From Candidatus Kurthia intestinigallinarum (lineage in GTDB: Bacteria; Bacillota; Bacilli; Bacillales_A; Planococcaceae), in contig NZ_JTFC01000031.1 in assembly GCF_003991225.1 (NCBI RefSeq), forward strand, positions 62,001 through 126,000: a stretch of 64,000 nucleotides of DNA. The letters run 5' to 3'. Of this stretch, positions 8,401 through 15,555 are shown in pieces (position 1 is the first letter of the stretch; each line of letters begins with the position of its first letter). The notes under the pieces are model-generated. The model had not been told where the DNA came from. It was given only the letters and a program-made list of their open reading frames with translations, and did no database searches. Both the position numbers and the translations under genes were made by a program.

Positions 8401-11110
8401 TTAGTAATCCCCAGATGGTTTGAGCGACTACAACAATACCATTCCATACAGCGGTTAACGCCGCAACGATACTGGACCATGCGCTTGATAGAAATGAACC
8501 TATCGCTGTAACTGTAGTCATGAAGATAGTTGAAATACTCGTCCACAGATTTGCGAAGAACTCTTTAATTGCTCCCCAATTGCTGTAAATTAATACACCT
8601 GCCGCAACTAATGCCGCGATAGCAGCTATAGCAATTGCTACTGGTGCGGCAATGGCGGCGAAGGATGCACCGACCACGCCTGCGACGGTGGCTATGACAC
8701 TAAAAACAGGTGCTAACGCCATACATGCCGCAACGACAATACCGATTATAGCCCCTACAGCTGTTAAAGCCGCAACTAATGAAGTATTTTCGCTTACCCA
8801 ATTGGCTATTTTTGCAACAAATTGTGCTACTTGCGTAAGTAAAGGTGTTAACGCTGTTTTCACATCATTTAATGCTTTTTGCAATTGCACAGCTGGATCT
8901 GCATTCAAAGTTGATACGTCTTTAGCTAAGTTTTTTTGGTTGTTTGATAAATCTACAGTTGCTTTCGATGCGTTCGTTAGTGTTTCAGTAATATTAGCGC
9001 CTTGATCTTCATACATCGTCCCGAAAATGGCCGTTCCTAATGCTAAACGCGTCGTATCGTCATCAATAGTAGACAACCATTTAGACACTTCTGTCATCGC
9101 TTGCGAACCTTTTTTACCGCCTGCAGCTACATCTTTGCCCCATTGTTGGAATTTCTCTTTAGACATATCGGTTTTAGATAATAATTCACCAAGAGACTTT
9201 GGAATTTCTTGACCAAATTCAGTCATGCGAATACGGCCTTCTTTAATCCCATCAAGCAAGTTATCAATATTCCAAGTCCCCGTATCAACGCCTGCTGCCA
9301 TAATAGCTTGAATCTCTTGAGCATCGTAGCCAGCCATTTTAAGCTGCGTCCCATATTCAGAGATTATGTCTAGTTGCTCGGACGGGAACCCGACTTTAAG
9401 AAGGGCATTCGTCATGCCAAGTGCTTCCTCTTGTGAAATCCCCATACTCTTACCCATCTCATAAGATTCTTGAATAAGCTCATTAAAATCAATATCCGCA
9501 TATGCACTGGCAATCATACCTGCACCTTGTACGATTTGAGCATTTGTTTTATCTGATGCATCACCATTTAACGCCCATTGACGTTGTACACCTTTTAGCG
9601 CTTCTTCTCCATCCACCCCATACGCTTCGATACCTTTTACAGCATCACGTACAGACGCTTTACTACTTTCAGGAACATCAAACATAATATCGATTTTCGT
9701 ATTTGTAGACGATACATCTAGTGCTTGCTGTACAGCTGCTGCTAAACCACCGCCAGCTGCTAAGCCTGCAATGCCAGATTTTAAACTATCGCCAATACCT
9801 TCTACAGCATTTTCTGTTTGTTCCGCTTGTCGTGCAATTTCTTGCAACTCACGTTGTAGGCGTTGTAAATCCGCAGCGCCACCATTACCTGCTTGAATTA
9901 ACGCTGAACGAAATCGGTCTAAGTCTGCGCCAGCACCTAATGCTTCACGCCCAATAGCTGTTAAAGCTTGTTGCAATTGCTGACTGCTTGCACGTCCTTG
10001 TGAAATAGCCGCTGATAAACGTGGACCTAGCACATTAGCAAATTCAGCTGCACTTGTCCCGGTAGCTTCGAAAAAACGATTTAATTGTTGTGTAGACGAT
10101 GCTACCGCCTGTTGTTCCGAACGTGATTGTTGTAATGAAGCATTCAAGCTACTTAGCTGTGCTTCTGTTTGGCCAAGCTCACGTTGAAATGCTCGGTATT
10201 GAGATACGCCAAGATCACCACTCGCAAATGCGGCTTCAACTTGTGCTTGTGCCTGTCGTAAACCGTCTAACTTTTGTTCGGTTTGTTGAATTGATTGACT
10301 TAATAAATCTTGCTGTTGCGTCACCAAAGTAATATTGTTTGGATCTAACTTCAAAGCCGTCTGTACTTGCTTCAATTCGGCTGTTAACCCTGCTGAAGTA
10401 TCTTCTACTTGTTGTAACGAGGCTCTTACTTGGTCTACGACTGTCGGTATTGGATTTAGTTCATTACGCATTTGTTGCAAATCTGCATTAACTTGGTCAA
10501 TTGAGCCACCTGTGTTAATTTGATTTAACGCATCACGTAAACGGTCTATATCAACATCAGCACCGATAGCAGACTGGCCAATTTTAGTAATAGCTTGTCC
10601 AATTTGTGCAGCGGATGCTGTACCGTTCTGAATAGCTGTTGTAAGTTTACTACCTAATACTTCTGCAAAATCTGTTACCGTCGTGCCAGTCGCATTAAAA
10701 TACGTTTCTAATTGCTGCGTATTTTGTGCAAGGTCTTGTAATTGTTGCTGGGAACGTTGTAATTGACTGCTTAGGCCGTTTAGTTGACCTTCTGTAGTCT
10801 GTAGTTCGCGCTGAAATGCACGATATTGCTCTACACCGATTTGGCCAGATCTAAATTGTGCTTCTACTTGTGATTGTGCATCTTTTAATTGCTGTAATTT
10901 CTGTGATGTTGTAGCGATACGTTCACTTAAAATTTGCTGTTGCTGTGCGATAAGTGTTGTATTACCAGGATCAAATTTTAACGCGCGCTGGACTTCCTTT
11001 AATTCATCTTGAAGCTTTTTTGATTGTTTATTTACATCACTTAAAGCTGTTTCAAGACCTGTCGTATCGCCACCGATTTCTACTGTAATTCCTTTAATTC
11101 TGCTAGCCAT
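5417..11110 (-). CDS. Tail tape measure protein
   Basis: A 1,897-residue protein; ATG 11,110 is preferred because AAAGGATGG precedes it, and the open frame begins 7 codons upstream. The N-terminal 440 residues hold two tandem copies of a coiled-coil module (each with KFDPGNTTL/KLDPNNITL, QYRAFQREL, AIG). Then comes a globular region, a strongly hydrophobic stretch (ALTAVGAIIGIVVAACMALA and following), and about 400 residues of Trp/Phe repeats of about 11 residues (SVWNGIKSTLTSIWNGLKS). Two copies of the tape-measure motif IHSPSR-W/V-M are present. It fixes tail length and passes through the tail channel; at about 0.15 nm per residue a tail near 285 nm is predicted. Confidence 0.95.
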   Translation of the reverse strand: MASRIKGITVEIGGDTTGLETALSDVNKQSKKLQDELKEVQRALKFDPGNTTLIAQQQQILSERIATTSQKLQQLKDAQSQVEAQFRSGQIGVEQYRAFQRELQTTEGQLNGLSSQLQRSQQQLQDLAQNTQQLETYFNATGTTVTDFAEVLGSKLTTAIQNGTASAAQIGQAITKIGQSAIGADVDIDRLRDALNQINTGGSIDQVNADLQQMRNELNPIPTVVDQVRASLQQVEDTSAGLTAELKQVQTALKLDPNNITLVTQQQDLLSQSIQQTEQKLDGLRQAQAQVEAAFASGDLGVSQYRAFQRELGQTEAQLSSLNASLQQSRSEQQAVASSTQQLNRFFEATGTSAAEFANVLGPRLSAAISQGRASSQQLQQALTAIGREALGAGADLDRFRSALIQAGNGGAADLQRLQRELQEIARQAEQTENAVEGIGDSLKSGIAGLAAGGGLAAAVQQALDVSSTNTKIDIMFDVPESSKASVRDAVKGIEAYGVDGEEALKGVQRQWALNGDASDKTNAQIVQGAGMIASAYADIDFNELIQESYEMGKSMGISQEEALGMTNALLKVGFPSEQLDIISEYGTQLKMAGYDAQEIQAIMAAGVDTGTWNIDNLLDGIKEGRIRMTEFGQEIPKSLGELLSKTDMSKEKFQQWGKDVAAGGKKGSQAMTEVSKWLSTIDDDTTRLALGTAIFGTMYEDQGANITETLTNASKATVDLSNNQKNLAKDVSTLNADPAVQLQKALNDVKTALTPLLTQVAQFVAKIANWVSENTSLVAALTAVGAIIGIVVAACMALAPVFSVIATVAGVVGASFAAIAAPVAIAIAAIAALVAAGVLIYSNWGAIKEFFANLWTSISTIFMTTVTAIGSFLSSAWSSIVAALTAVWNGIVVVAQTIWGLLTAYFTTVFNIYKTIFTTAWTVISTVLSTIWTGIVAVAQTIWGLLTAYFTTVFNVYKTIFTTAWTVISTVLTTIWTGIVSGASAIWSGLTSFFSSLWSGISSVFSSVWNAIKSTLTSIWNGLKSTASSVFNGLKSTITTIFNSIKSTATSVWNGIKSTLTSIWNGLKSTATSVFNGLKSTITTVFNAIKSTATSVWNGIKSSLTTVFNGIKTAATTAFNALKSTVTSVFNAIKSVATSVWNGIKSVVTSAVNGIKSVVTSVFNGIKSVVTSVMNGIKSVITSAWNGAKSVVTSAVNGIKSIVTSVFNSLKSVVSSAMNGVKSAIQNGWNAAKSFLTSINLVSIGKNIIQGLVNGIKSGVGAVGKAISEVAGNIKSKIKGALGIHSPSRWMRDEIGKNIDAGLAKGITAEKKAEQAAAKKAKAVKDQFTKDLKNVQLKFNAGKIDTKEYISQLNKLKSEYKNYSDGIKKIDVEINKANKKQIATIKSDYSARLKELKNNYNADLITNKQYIQALQQMKKDYGKKVKGSESELNAKIKELRDSAAADNLKRYEKQISNEEKYNNASLNKQIKFWEKRLNKFKKNSEEYLAVQDKITDLTFQKEAERLKKYEATYNDKVKYDGKTLEWEVRYWENRLDNFKKGSDEYLSIQTKLKDLRYQSEQKALEATETYLANIKKAEEDYVTNSTKLWDDYNKAVDDRTKSLISFAGLFDEITASEDTVTGEQLINNLQSQTSALEDWMNDIASLAARGLDDGLLQELEDLGPKSAQQIKALTSLSDDQLSQYTELWKTKSELARQQATKEFEGLRIDTEEQVQALRKDTNAQLKQYKKTWKSAMTAVVDVSSKELSKMTSVGSDAVQGLIDGMQYKKDELKKTIEEIANLISDTTKTELDIHSPSRVMRRLGEYTNEGFIVGLQRSAAKVQSAMQNVYGSLASSTDAVRQSSIVNTTNTTQSYDQSKSYNPSVTIINQSSTVSAQALAKKAAREQRKLAMEWGV
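7490..8110 (-). repeat. Tandem 33-bp-type repeats in the tape measure gene
   Basis: Roughly twenty degenerate units encoding x-S-V-W/F-N-G-I/L-K-S-x-x-T occur in a row. They create a false 253-codon open frame on the plus strand (7503-8264). The 11-residue period is the phage tape-measure repeat that places aromatic residues at regular steps. Confidence 0.85.
8170..8450 (-). repeat. Duplicated segment in the tape measure gene
   Basis: Two adjacent copies, about 120 bases each, encode AQTIWGLLTAYFTTVFN-I/V-YKTIFTTAWTVISTVL. The copies are nearly identical in protein and clearly similar in DNA, indicating a fairly recent tandem duplication. Confidence 0.7.
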
Positions 11111-11131
11111 GTTCCACCATCCTTTCGACAA

Positions 11132-11158
11132 ATAAAAAAAGAGCGTAAATTAACGCCC
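11132..11158 (-). terminator. Terminator-like hairpin between gpG-T and tape measure genes
   Basis: On the minus strand GGGCGT (153-158 of the 11,100 block) pairs with ACGCTC across a six-base AT loop and is followed by TTTTTTTATT. It overlaps the stop codon of the frameshifted gpT reading frame. Within a continuous tail operon it probably acts as a partial attenuator. Confidence 0.55.
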
Positions 11159-11700
11159 TTTTAATTTCTCAATATCAGCCTGTGTCGCCTTACGCGGCTG
11201 ATTTTTCTTGTCTGATGGATTGTGCAAATCTTGATATGCATCTACATAATCGAGCGCCATTCCGACGGTCATTAATTCCATGTCAGCATATTGCAGCTTA
11301 GCGCTCCGACACACAGCTAAATATTGCTCTGTATTAAATTCTTTTATTGTTTGTTCTTCTTGCCCTGCTTCACCGGTTTGTTTTTTTTAGTAGTTGCGCT
11401 TAATGAATCTACTAATAAATCCACGACCTGCGGAATCACATTAAACACATCAAATTCGTCAAACTGTAAAAGCCATTCGTCACGATCTGGAATCGCACGA
11501 TCAGCGAACCAAGCGAGTACATATACAATGTCATATAAAATATCGATATTTAAATCATCGAATGATTTAGCGTGCTGCATGTTTTCTACTACTTTTAAAT
11601 CTTTGAAAATATCTCTACCTGTTAATTGTTTGTATTTAATAGGAAAAAGAGCATTCGCTTCAAAGCGAACACTCTCCTTTCCAATTTGAATTTTTTTCAT
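11150..11700 (-). CDS. Tail assembly chaperone gpG-T, -1 frameshift product
   Basis: Reading starts at ATG 11,700 as gpG and shifts back one base at the A-rich heptamer A-AAA-AAC (11,380-11,386) within a run of eight A residues followed by C. It then reads QTGEAGQEEQTIKEFNTEQY to a TAA at 11,150-11,152. The extension is 76 codons, giving about 183 residues. The frame stays open exactly from the slippery site to 2 bases before the terminator hairpin. The gene order (major tail protein, G, G-T, tape measure) and the fusion are the lambda-type arrangement, in which gpG and gpG-T coat the tape measure before the tail tube polymerises. The shift itself is inferred from sequence. Confidence 0.85.
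11344..11700 (-). CDS. Tail assembly chaperone gpG
   Basis: A 118-residue protein read in the zero frame, ending KQGKKNKQ. ATG 11,700 is preferred with AGGAGG 8 bases upstream; an in-frame TTG lies one codon earlier. The body (FPIKYKQLTGRDIFKDLKVV, DILYDIVYVLAWFADR, DEWLLQFDEFDVFNVIPQVVDLL) matches the small acidic helical tail chaperones upstream of tape measure genes in phi13-like phages. Its 3' end contains the slippery A-run used for the gpG-T product. Confidence 0.85.
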   Translation of the reverse strand: MKKIQIGKESVRFEANALFPIKYKQLTGRDIFKDLKVVENMQHAKSFDDLNIDILYDIVYVLAWFADRAIPDRDEWLLQFDEFDVFNVIPQVVDLLVDSLSATTKKNKPVKQGKKNKQ

Positions 11701-11719
11701 CAATATTGCCTCCTAATTA

Positions 11720-12292
11720 TTAAATCGTTGGTACTTCAGTTGGTTCTGTTACAGCAGTATAGAATGCATCGTAAATCGCTGCTGGTGTTTCTGGACCAGT
11801 CACCCATTTAATGGCTCCATCTGGACGTGGTGTAGCTTTGAATGATAATTCCACTGTATTTACTTCTGTAGAATCTTCTTTCGTTTTCGACGCTGTACCT
11901 GGACGATTAGCGCTCACATTATAATAAACAAAACGGTCTGCTTGTTGATCGCCATCAATTTCAAATAAAAGTGCGAATGGTTTAATTTTTGCGTTAGCAT
12001 TTTCATATAGACCGCCGTTAACAAATGTGTAACCTAAAATATCTACATAGAATGAATTTGGTAGTTTAGCAAAGTTGAATGTACCTTCGTAACCTTGGTT
12101 GGCGATTGCTTCATAGAAGTTAATATCATCAGCGAAGAAGCTTGTTGATTCGCCTGCTGGATCAGTAGACATTTCTGTAGCACCTGGAATGCGTACCGGT
12201 GTACCGTAAGTAAATACACCATCAGTTGTATCCGTAATCGGTGCGTAGTGTGCGTTTTTCAAGCCAAACGTGACTTTGTTTTCGTTTTTCAT
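11720..12292 (-). CDS. Major tail (tube) protein, phi13 family
   Basis: A 190-residue protein with AGGAGG upstream. KVTFGLKNAHYAPIT, GATEMSTDPAGESTSFFADD, INFYEAIANQGYEGTFNFAKLP and the NTVELSFKATPRPDG segment are the signature of the phi13-type major tail protein. It polymerises around the tape measure into the tail tube. The position right before gpG is canonical. Confidence 0.93.
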   Translation of the reverse strand: MKNENKVTFGLKNAHYAPITDTTDGVFTYGTPVRIPGATEMSTDPAGESTSFFADDINFYEAIANQGYEGTFNFAKLPNSFYVDILGYTFVNGGLYENANAKIKPFALLFEIDGDQQADRFVYYNVSANRPGTASKTKEDSTEVNTVELSFKATPRPDGAIKWVTGPETPAAIYDAFYTAVTEPTEVPTI

Positions 12293-12303
12293 ATTTGTTC
12301 CTC

Positions 12304-12618
12304 CTAAATTGTTAAATAGTACGTGCGTTTAAACACGCCTTCTTCCTCAATAAAAACTTCATCTGGGTCCTCATAAAAGATTTCATGACTATCCAGCAAT
12401 GCTTCTAATTGAATTTCTAATGCTTCATCCTTTTCAGCCATATAAAGTTCCACATCCACATATTTCGCTTTATATAGCACCTTATTGTCAGCACCTACTG
12501 TACTGTCAGATTCATTCATGTAAACGATAAAGGGTAATGACTGCCGACTTTCAAAATGATGATAAGCTACTGGTAAATTTAACGTTTGAAGAATGTTATA
12601 AAGCTGTTGTAACGTCAT
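12304..12618 (-). CDS. Tail completion/terminator-type protein
   Basis: A 104-residue protein (LQTLNLPVAYHHFESRQSLPFIVYMNESDSTVGADNKVLYK, then YVDVELYMAEKDEALEIQLEALLD). The length, the 'P-F-I-V-Y' strand and the place between the HK97 gp10-like gene and the major tail gene match tail-terminator proteins that cap the tube before head joining. Its ATG overlaps the upstream stop (ATGA), so it is translationally coupled. The function is inferred from order and fold-like pattern. Confidence 0.75.
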   Translation of the reverse strand: MTLQQLYNILQTLNLPVAYHHFESRQSLPFIVYMNESDSTVGADNKVLYKAKYVDVELYMAEKDEALEIQLEALLDSHEIFYEDPDEVFIEEEGVFKRTYYLTI

Positions 12619-12965
12619 CCTCCCAGCACCTCATTTAGACCATTTACAAACTGCTCAATAGCTGCCTGTTCAACAGGTCGAATATGTGGAATGGCTGCAA
12701 CACGTCCACCATTGACTTTTGCATGACCTTTTTCAAGTAAATGTGTCAGCTGATATTTAGTGTTATAAATAACAAAACTTGTCCCTACTTTTTTCACACG
12801 CCAGCTCTTTGCATATTTACCGCTCCGCTGTGGGCTTGTACTTTTCAACGTAGTAGCACCTTCATTAGCTGTTCTTTCCGCTAATTCTTCTACATTTTCT
12901 CTAGCAAGTTGAGCATAGCGATTGAGTTCTTGCATAATTGCATTATTTAGTTGACTGATTTGCAC
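12615..12965 (-). CDS. HK97 gp10-like head-tail protein
   Basis: A 116-residue protein starting at GTG 12,965 behind GAGGTG. The signature is the central TSPQRSGKYAKSWRVKKVG followed by LTHLLEKGHA and PHIRPVEQAAIEQF, which define the HK97-gp10-like family acting at the neck or tail completion step. It overlaps the adaptor gene before it by 23 bases and the gene after it by 4 bases, in the normal head-to-tail order. Confidence 0.9.
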   Translation of the reverse strand: MQISQLNNAIMQELNRYAQLARENVEELAERTANEGATTLKSTSPQRSGKYAKSWRVKKVGTSFVIYNTKYQLTHLLEKGHAKVNGGRVAAIPHIRPVEQAAIEQFVNGLNEVLGG

Positions 12966-13260
12966 CGCTTCTCACCTCACAATAAAGTTCAATAAAATCA
13001 CCATTTTCAAACGTCCGATAAATGCTGTAAATCTTTTGTTCATAGCGAATATATAATTCTTCATCATAGTCCAATAAATGTACTTTAAACATCGCAGACG
13101 GACGCAAACCCGATTGACCAGCCGTAAAATATTCTGTTCGAGTAATACTTTTCTTCTTACAAAATACTTCATTAGCAACAAACGTCTTTCTTTCCTGTCC
13201 TAATGAAGTTTTAACGATTTGCTCTTGCAACAATTCCGCTACGTCATTAAGTGTATCCAT
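12943..13260 (-). CDS. Head-tail adaptor (head closure) protein
   Basis: A 105-residue protein; ATG 13,260 is chosen over an in-frame GTG three codons earlier because AGGTG lies 6 bases before it. The SPP1 gp16 / phage head-tail joining pattern is visible: beta-rich, with RTEYFTAGQSGLRPSAMFKVHLLDYDEELYIRYEQKIYSIYRTFENGDFIELYCE. It closes the connector after DNA packaging. It lies between the gp6-like connector and gp10-like genes. Confidence 0.82.
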   Translation of the reverse strand: MDTLNDVAELLQEQIVKTSLGQERKTFVANEVFCKKKSITRTEYFTAGQSGLRPSAMFKVHLLDYDEELYIRYEQKIYSIYRTFENGDFIELYCEVRSGANQSTK

Positions 13261-13525
13261 TGTAATCACCTGCTAACGCTAGACTGACTTTCAACATGTC
13301 ATACGAAGCTTGATATTTATCGCTGGCTTCTCCTGCCATGCCATATGAAGCTTTACAATATAGCTGTATAGCTCGATAAATTAAAGCATCGTCCACATCT
13401 AGTTTATGAATACCTCCAAGCTTCAAATCGATTAATGCAGCTTCAATTGTTGCTAACAATTCATCGTCTAGCTTGTCATGTTTAATACGCAGACTCGTTT
13501 TAATTTTCTGAAGTAGTTGGTCCAT
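13247..13525 (-). CDS. Head-tail connector protein (gp6-like)
   Basis: A 92-residue all-helical protein: LLQKIKTSLRIKHDKLDDELLATIEAALIDLKLGGI, then DALIYRAIQLYCKASYG, then YQASYDMLKVSLAL. This is the phage gp6-like/YqbG-type DNA packaging connector that forms a ring below the portal. The ribosome site is weak (AGAAGCGG) and the gene overlaps its upstream neighbour by 26 bases, so it is probably translationally coupled. Confidence 0.88.
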   Translation of the reverse strand: MDQLLQKIKTSLRIKHDKLDDELLATIEAALIDLKLGGIHKLDVDDALIYRAIQLYCKASYGMAGEASDKYQASYDMLKVSLALAGDYNGYT

Positions 13526-13772
13526 GTCGCTGTACCGCTTCTAACAAAGCTTCTTTCTTCATTTTGTTATAACCTTCGATGCCTAAGTCTTTAGCCATTT
13601 GTTTTAACTCGATATAATCCAGTTCCTCAACAGATGGCTTTTCACCGACTAAGAAACCTTTTTCAATCAAAAAAGCAACACGTTCTGAATCAGTCGATTC
13701 ATACGTATTGCCTTCGTTATATCCAATGAAAGTTTTCTTATCAATAAACGCTTTTAATACGCGATATTTCAT
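13500..13772 (-). CDS. Small head-region protein with SAP/Rho-N-like helix pair
   Basis: A 90-residue protein; ATG 13,772 follows AGGAGG by 8 bases and a GTG lies one codon upstream. The N-terminal half is a small beta domain (MKYRVLKAFIDKKTFIGYNEGNTYE). The C-terminal half (LDYIELKQMAKDLGIEGYNKMKKEALLEAVQ) is a clear SAP/Rho N-terminal type helix-extended-helix, often nucleic-acid binding. It sits between capsid and connector genes, where such proteins are common. The precise role is unknown. Confidence 0.75.
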   Translation of the reverse strand: MKYRVLKAFIDKKTFIGYNEGNTYESTDSERVAFLIEKGFLVGEKPSVEELDYIELKQMAKDLGIEGYNKMKKEALLEAVQRHGPTTSEN

Positions 13773-13784
13773 CACTCACACCTC

Positions 13785-14960
13785 CTAAATAGCAGCTGCT
13801 TTACTTAGTACAACTAATGAGCCATTATCAACCGATTTTCCGTCTGCAATCATAATTGCTTTTGTCACAAGATCGTCCGTTTCGTTATCCTCATACTTTT
13901 TAACGCCCATTTGGTAGTTCGTATTTAGGATATAGTCTTTAAAGTTGTATAAGAATGCAAATGGACTGCCTGTTTCCGCTGAATCGAATGAGTCTAAGTA
14001 ATTGCACAGCACTACGCTACGACCTAGTAAAGAGCGCTCAATCGCTCCTGCAATGCCATAGTTTACACGTCCGATTGGTTGGCCATTTTCATCTTTAATA
14101 CTTGCCATCTTCATGAACGTTTTCTTTGTCATCACATAGACTGCATTTGTTTCGTATTCTAATGGTAATGCTGCCTCTGCATCGACTAATGTTTGATATT
14201 CCATTTTGGCCACATCTAATGCCTGTCCTTCATTCGGTGTTTCAGCTAAAATGCCTTTCGGTTTACCAATACCGTCGCCCGAAATAATAGCCTGTTCAAG
14301 TGCAATCGTCATCGCTTCAACGATATTGTTTACTAATACTTGCTCAAAAACAGCCAGTGCCATCGTTTCGACTTCTAATGTTACTGCTACAGAACAACGT
14401 AATTTATGATAGTTAAATGTAATTGAGCCTGTTGTTTTCTTCTGCTTCGTAGAGCCACTACCTTCTGCTACCCATGTTGCTACTGGCTTAACAGTGGATG
14501 TCGGAATTGTAAGGCCACCTTTAAACGCTGTATTCGTAATAAGCGGTAAGATCATACCTGATGCATCTAGCTTTTCAACAATGCGATTTAGCACCGTTTG
14601 CGGAATAACCGAGCCAATGTCACCAGTACTTGTTGTTTCACGTAATTCAGTTGGAATAGGTGCATCACGTAATACAAAATCCATGAATGCATTTCGATAC
14701 GCTAATTCGGCTTCTTCTGGCGAACGTTTTTCTTGTTGACCTGTCATGTTAAACGTACTGATCGTACGAGATTCTAACTCGCCGTTGTTGATTTGCTCCG
14801 CTTGCTGCATTAACTTTTCACGTTTTTCAATCGTTTCGTATTCTTCATCTAGCTCACGTAATTCTTTTTCAAAAGCGTCTAAGTCAACGTTATCATTGCT
14901 TTCTAATGCAGAACGAATTTCTGTCTTGCGCTGTAAAATTTCTTTTAATCGTTTATTCAT
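13785..14960 (-). CDS. Major capsid protein, HK97 family
   Basis: A 391-residue protein with AGAGGTG upstream. The first ~100 residues are a charged coiled-coil scaffolding (delta) domain (LQRKTEIRSALESNDNVDLDAFEKELRELDEEYETI). The mature shell domain follows, from about STGDIGSVIPQTVLNRIVEKL, with PTSTVKPVATWVAEGSGSTKQ, the E-loop region, and AIISGDGIGKPKGIL. The phage protease gene just upstream would remove the delta domain during maturation. The C-terminal SLVVLSKAAAI is typical of the family. Confidence 0.95.
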   Translation of the reverse strand: MNKRLKEILQRKTEIRSALESNDNVDLDAFEKELRELDEEYETIEKREKLMQQAEQINNGELESRTISTFNMTGQQEKRSPEEAELAYRNAFMDFVLRDAPIPTELRETTSTGDIGSVIPQTVLNRIVEKLDASGMILPLITNTAFKGGLTIPTSTVKPVATWVAEGSGSTKQKKTTGSITFNYHKLRCSVAVTLEVETMALAVFEQVLVNNIVEAMTIALEQAIISGDGIGKPKGILAETPNEGQALDVAKMEYQTLVDAEAALPLEYETNAVYVMTKKTFMKMASIKDENGQPIGRVNYGIAGAIERSLLGRSVVLCNYLDSFDSAETGSPFAFLYNFKDYILNTNYQMGVKKYEDNETDDLVTKAIMIADGKSVDNGSLVVLSKAAAI

Positions 14961-14970
14961 GCCTTCACCT

Positions 14971-15555
14971 CTATAGGAATGTTTTTAATAATAATTTTTG
15001 TCGGCGCTCTTGTCGCTCCTTCAATTCCATATGCTCTTGATACGGATCATGTGAACGCGCCGCCACTTGTGAATCTGGATAAGCTGGGAATGCTACTGGC
15101 GAAATTTCGAGTAACTTTGCTTTCGTAACAGTCCGAACAACATTATCTGGGTCTGATTCATCCCATTCTTGCTTTAACATACTAAATCCGAATGAAACCC
15201 CATCAACATCGCCGCGCTTGATTGATTTATAAGCATCGTCACCTAATGTTGTATCCGGTAAATCAAGCTCAAAACGTAATCCTAAATCATCTTCAAACAA
15301 ACGTAGCGTTCCGTTTTTAGTACGTCCTAACACTTTAGATGTATCATGAGACCACAACGCCTTTTGGTCATCATTCGTTAATGATTCCGTAAAAGCTCCA
15401 CGTTTAAATTGCTCTTTAAATCGTTGAAAATAGCCCATTGGTACGGACTTCATTTCCCATTTGACCGCATAGCCTGTTAATACACGTTGACCGCCTTCAT
15501 CCTCACGAATCTCCACTTGATTCGTCGTCAAATTGCGCTTCTCCGTTGTTTCCAT
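14971..15555 (-). CDS. HK97 family prohead protease
   Basis: A 194-residue protein; ATG 15,555 is preferred with GGGAGGTGAGAAAG before it, although the frame is open 8 codons further. It shows the HK97 protease pattern: beta-strand start (LTGYAVKWEMKS), FKRGAFTESL, catalytic-type ALWSHDTSKVLGRTKNGTLRL (the His after ALWS), and the Ser-containing VDGVSFGFSM. It cleaves the capsid delta domain. Its 5' end overlaps the portal gene by 53 bases. A charged tail (ERQERRQKLL) ends the protein. Confidence 0.93.
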   Translation of the reverse strand: METTEKRNLTTNQVEIREDEGGQRVLTGYAVKWEMKSVPMGYFQRFKEQFKRGAFTESLTNDDQKALWSHDTSKVLGRTKNGTLRLFEDDLGLRFELDLPDTTLGDDAYKSIKRGDVDGVSFGFSMLKQEWDESDPDNVVRTVTKAKLLEISPVAFPAYPDSQVAARSHDPYQEHMELKERQERRQKLLLKTFL

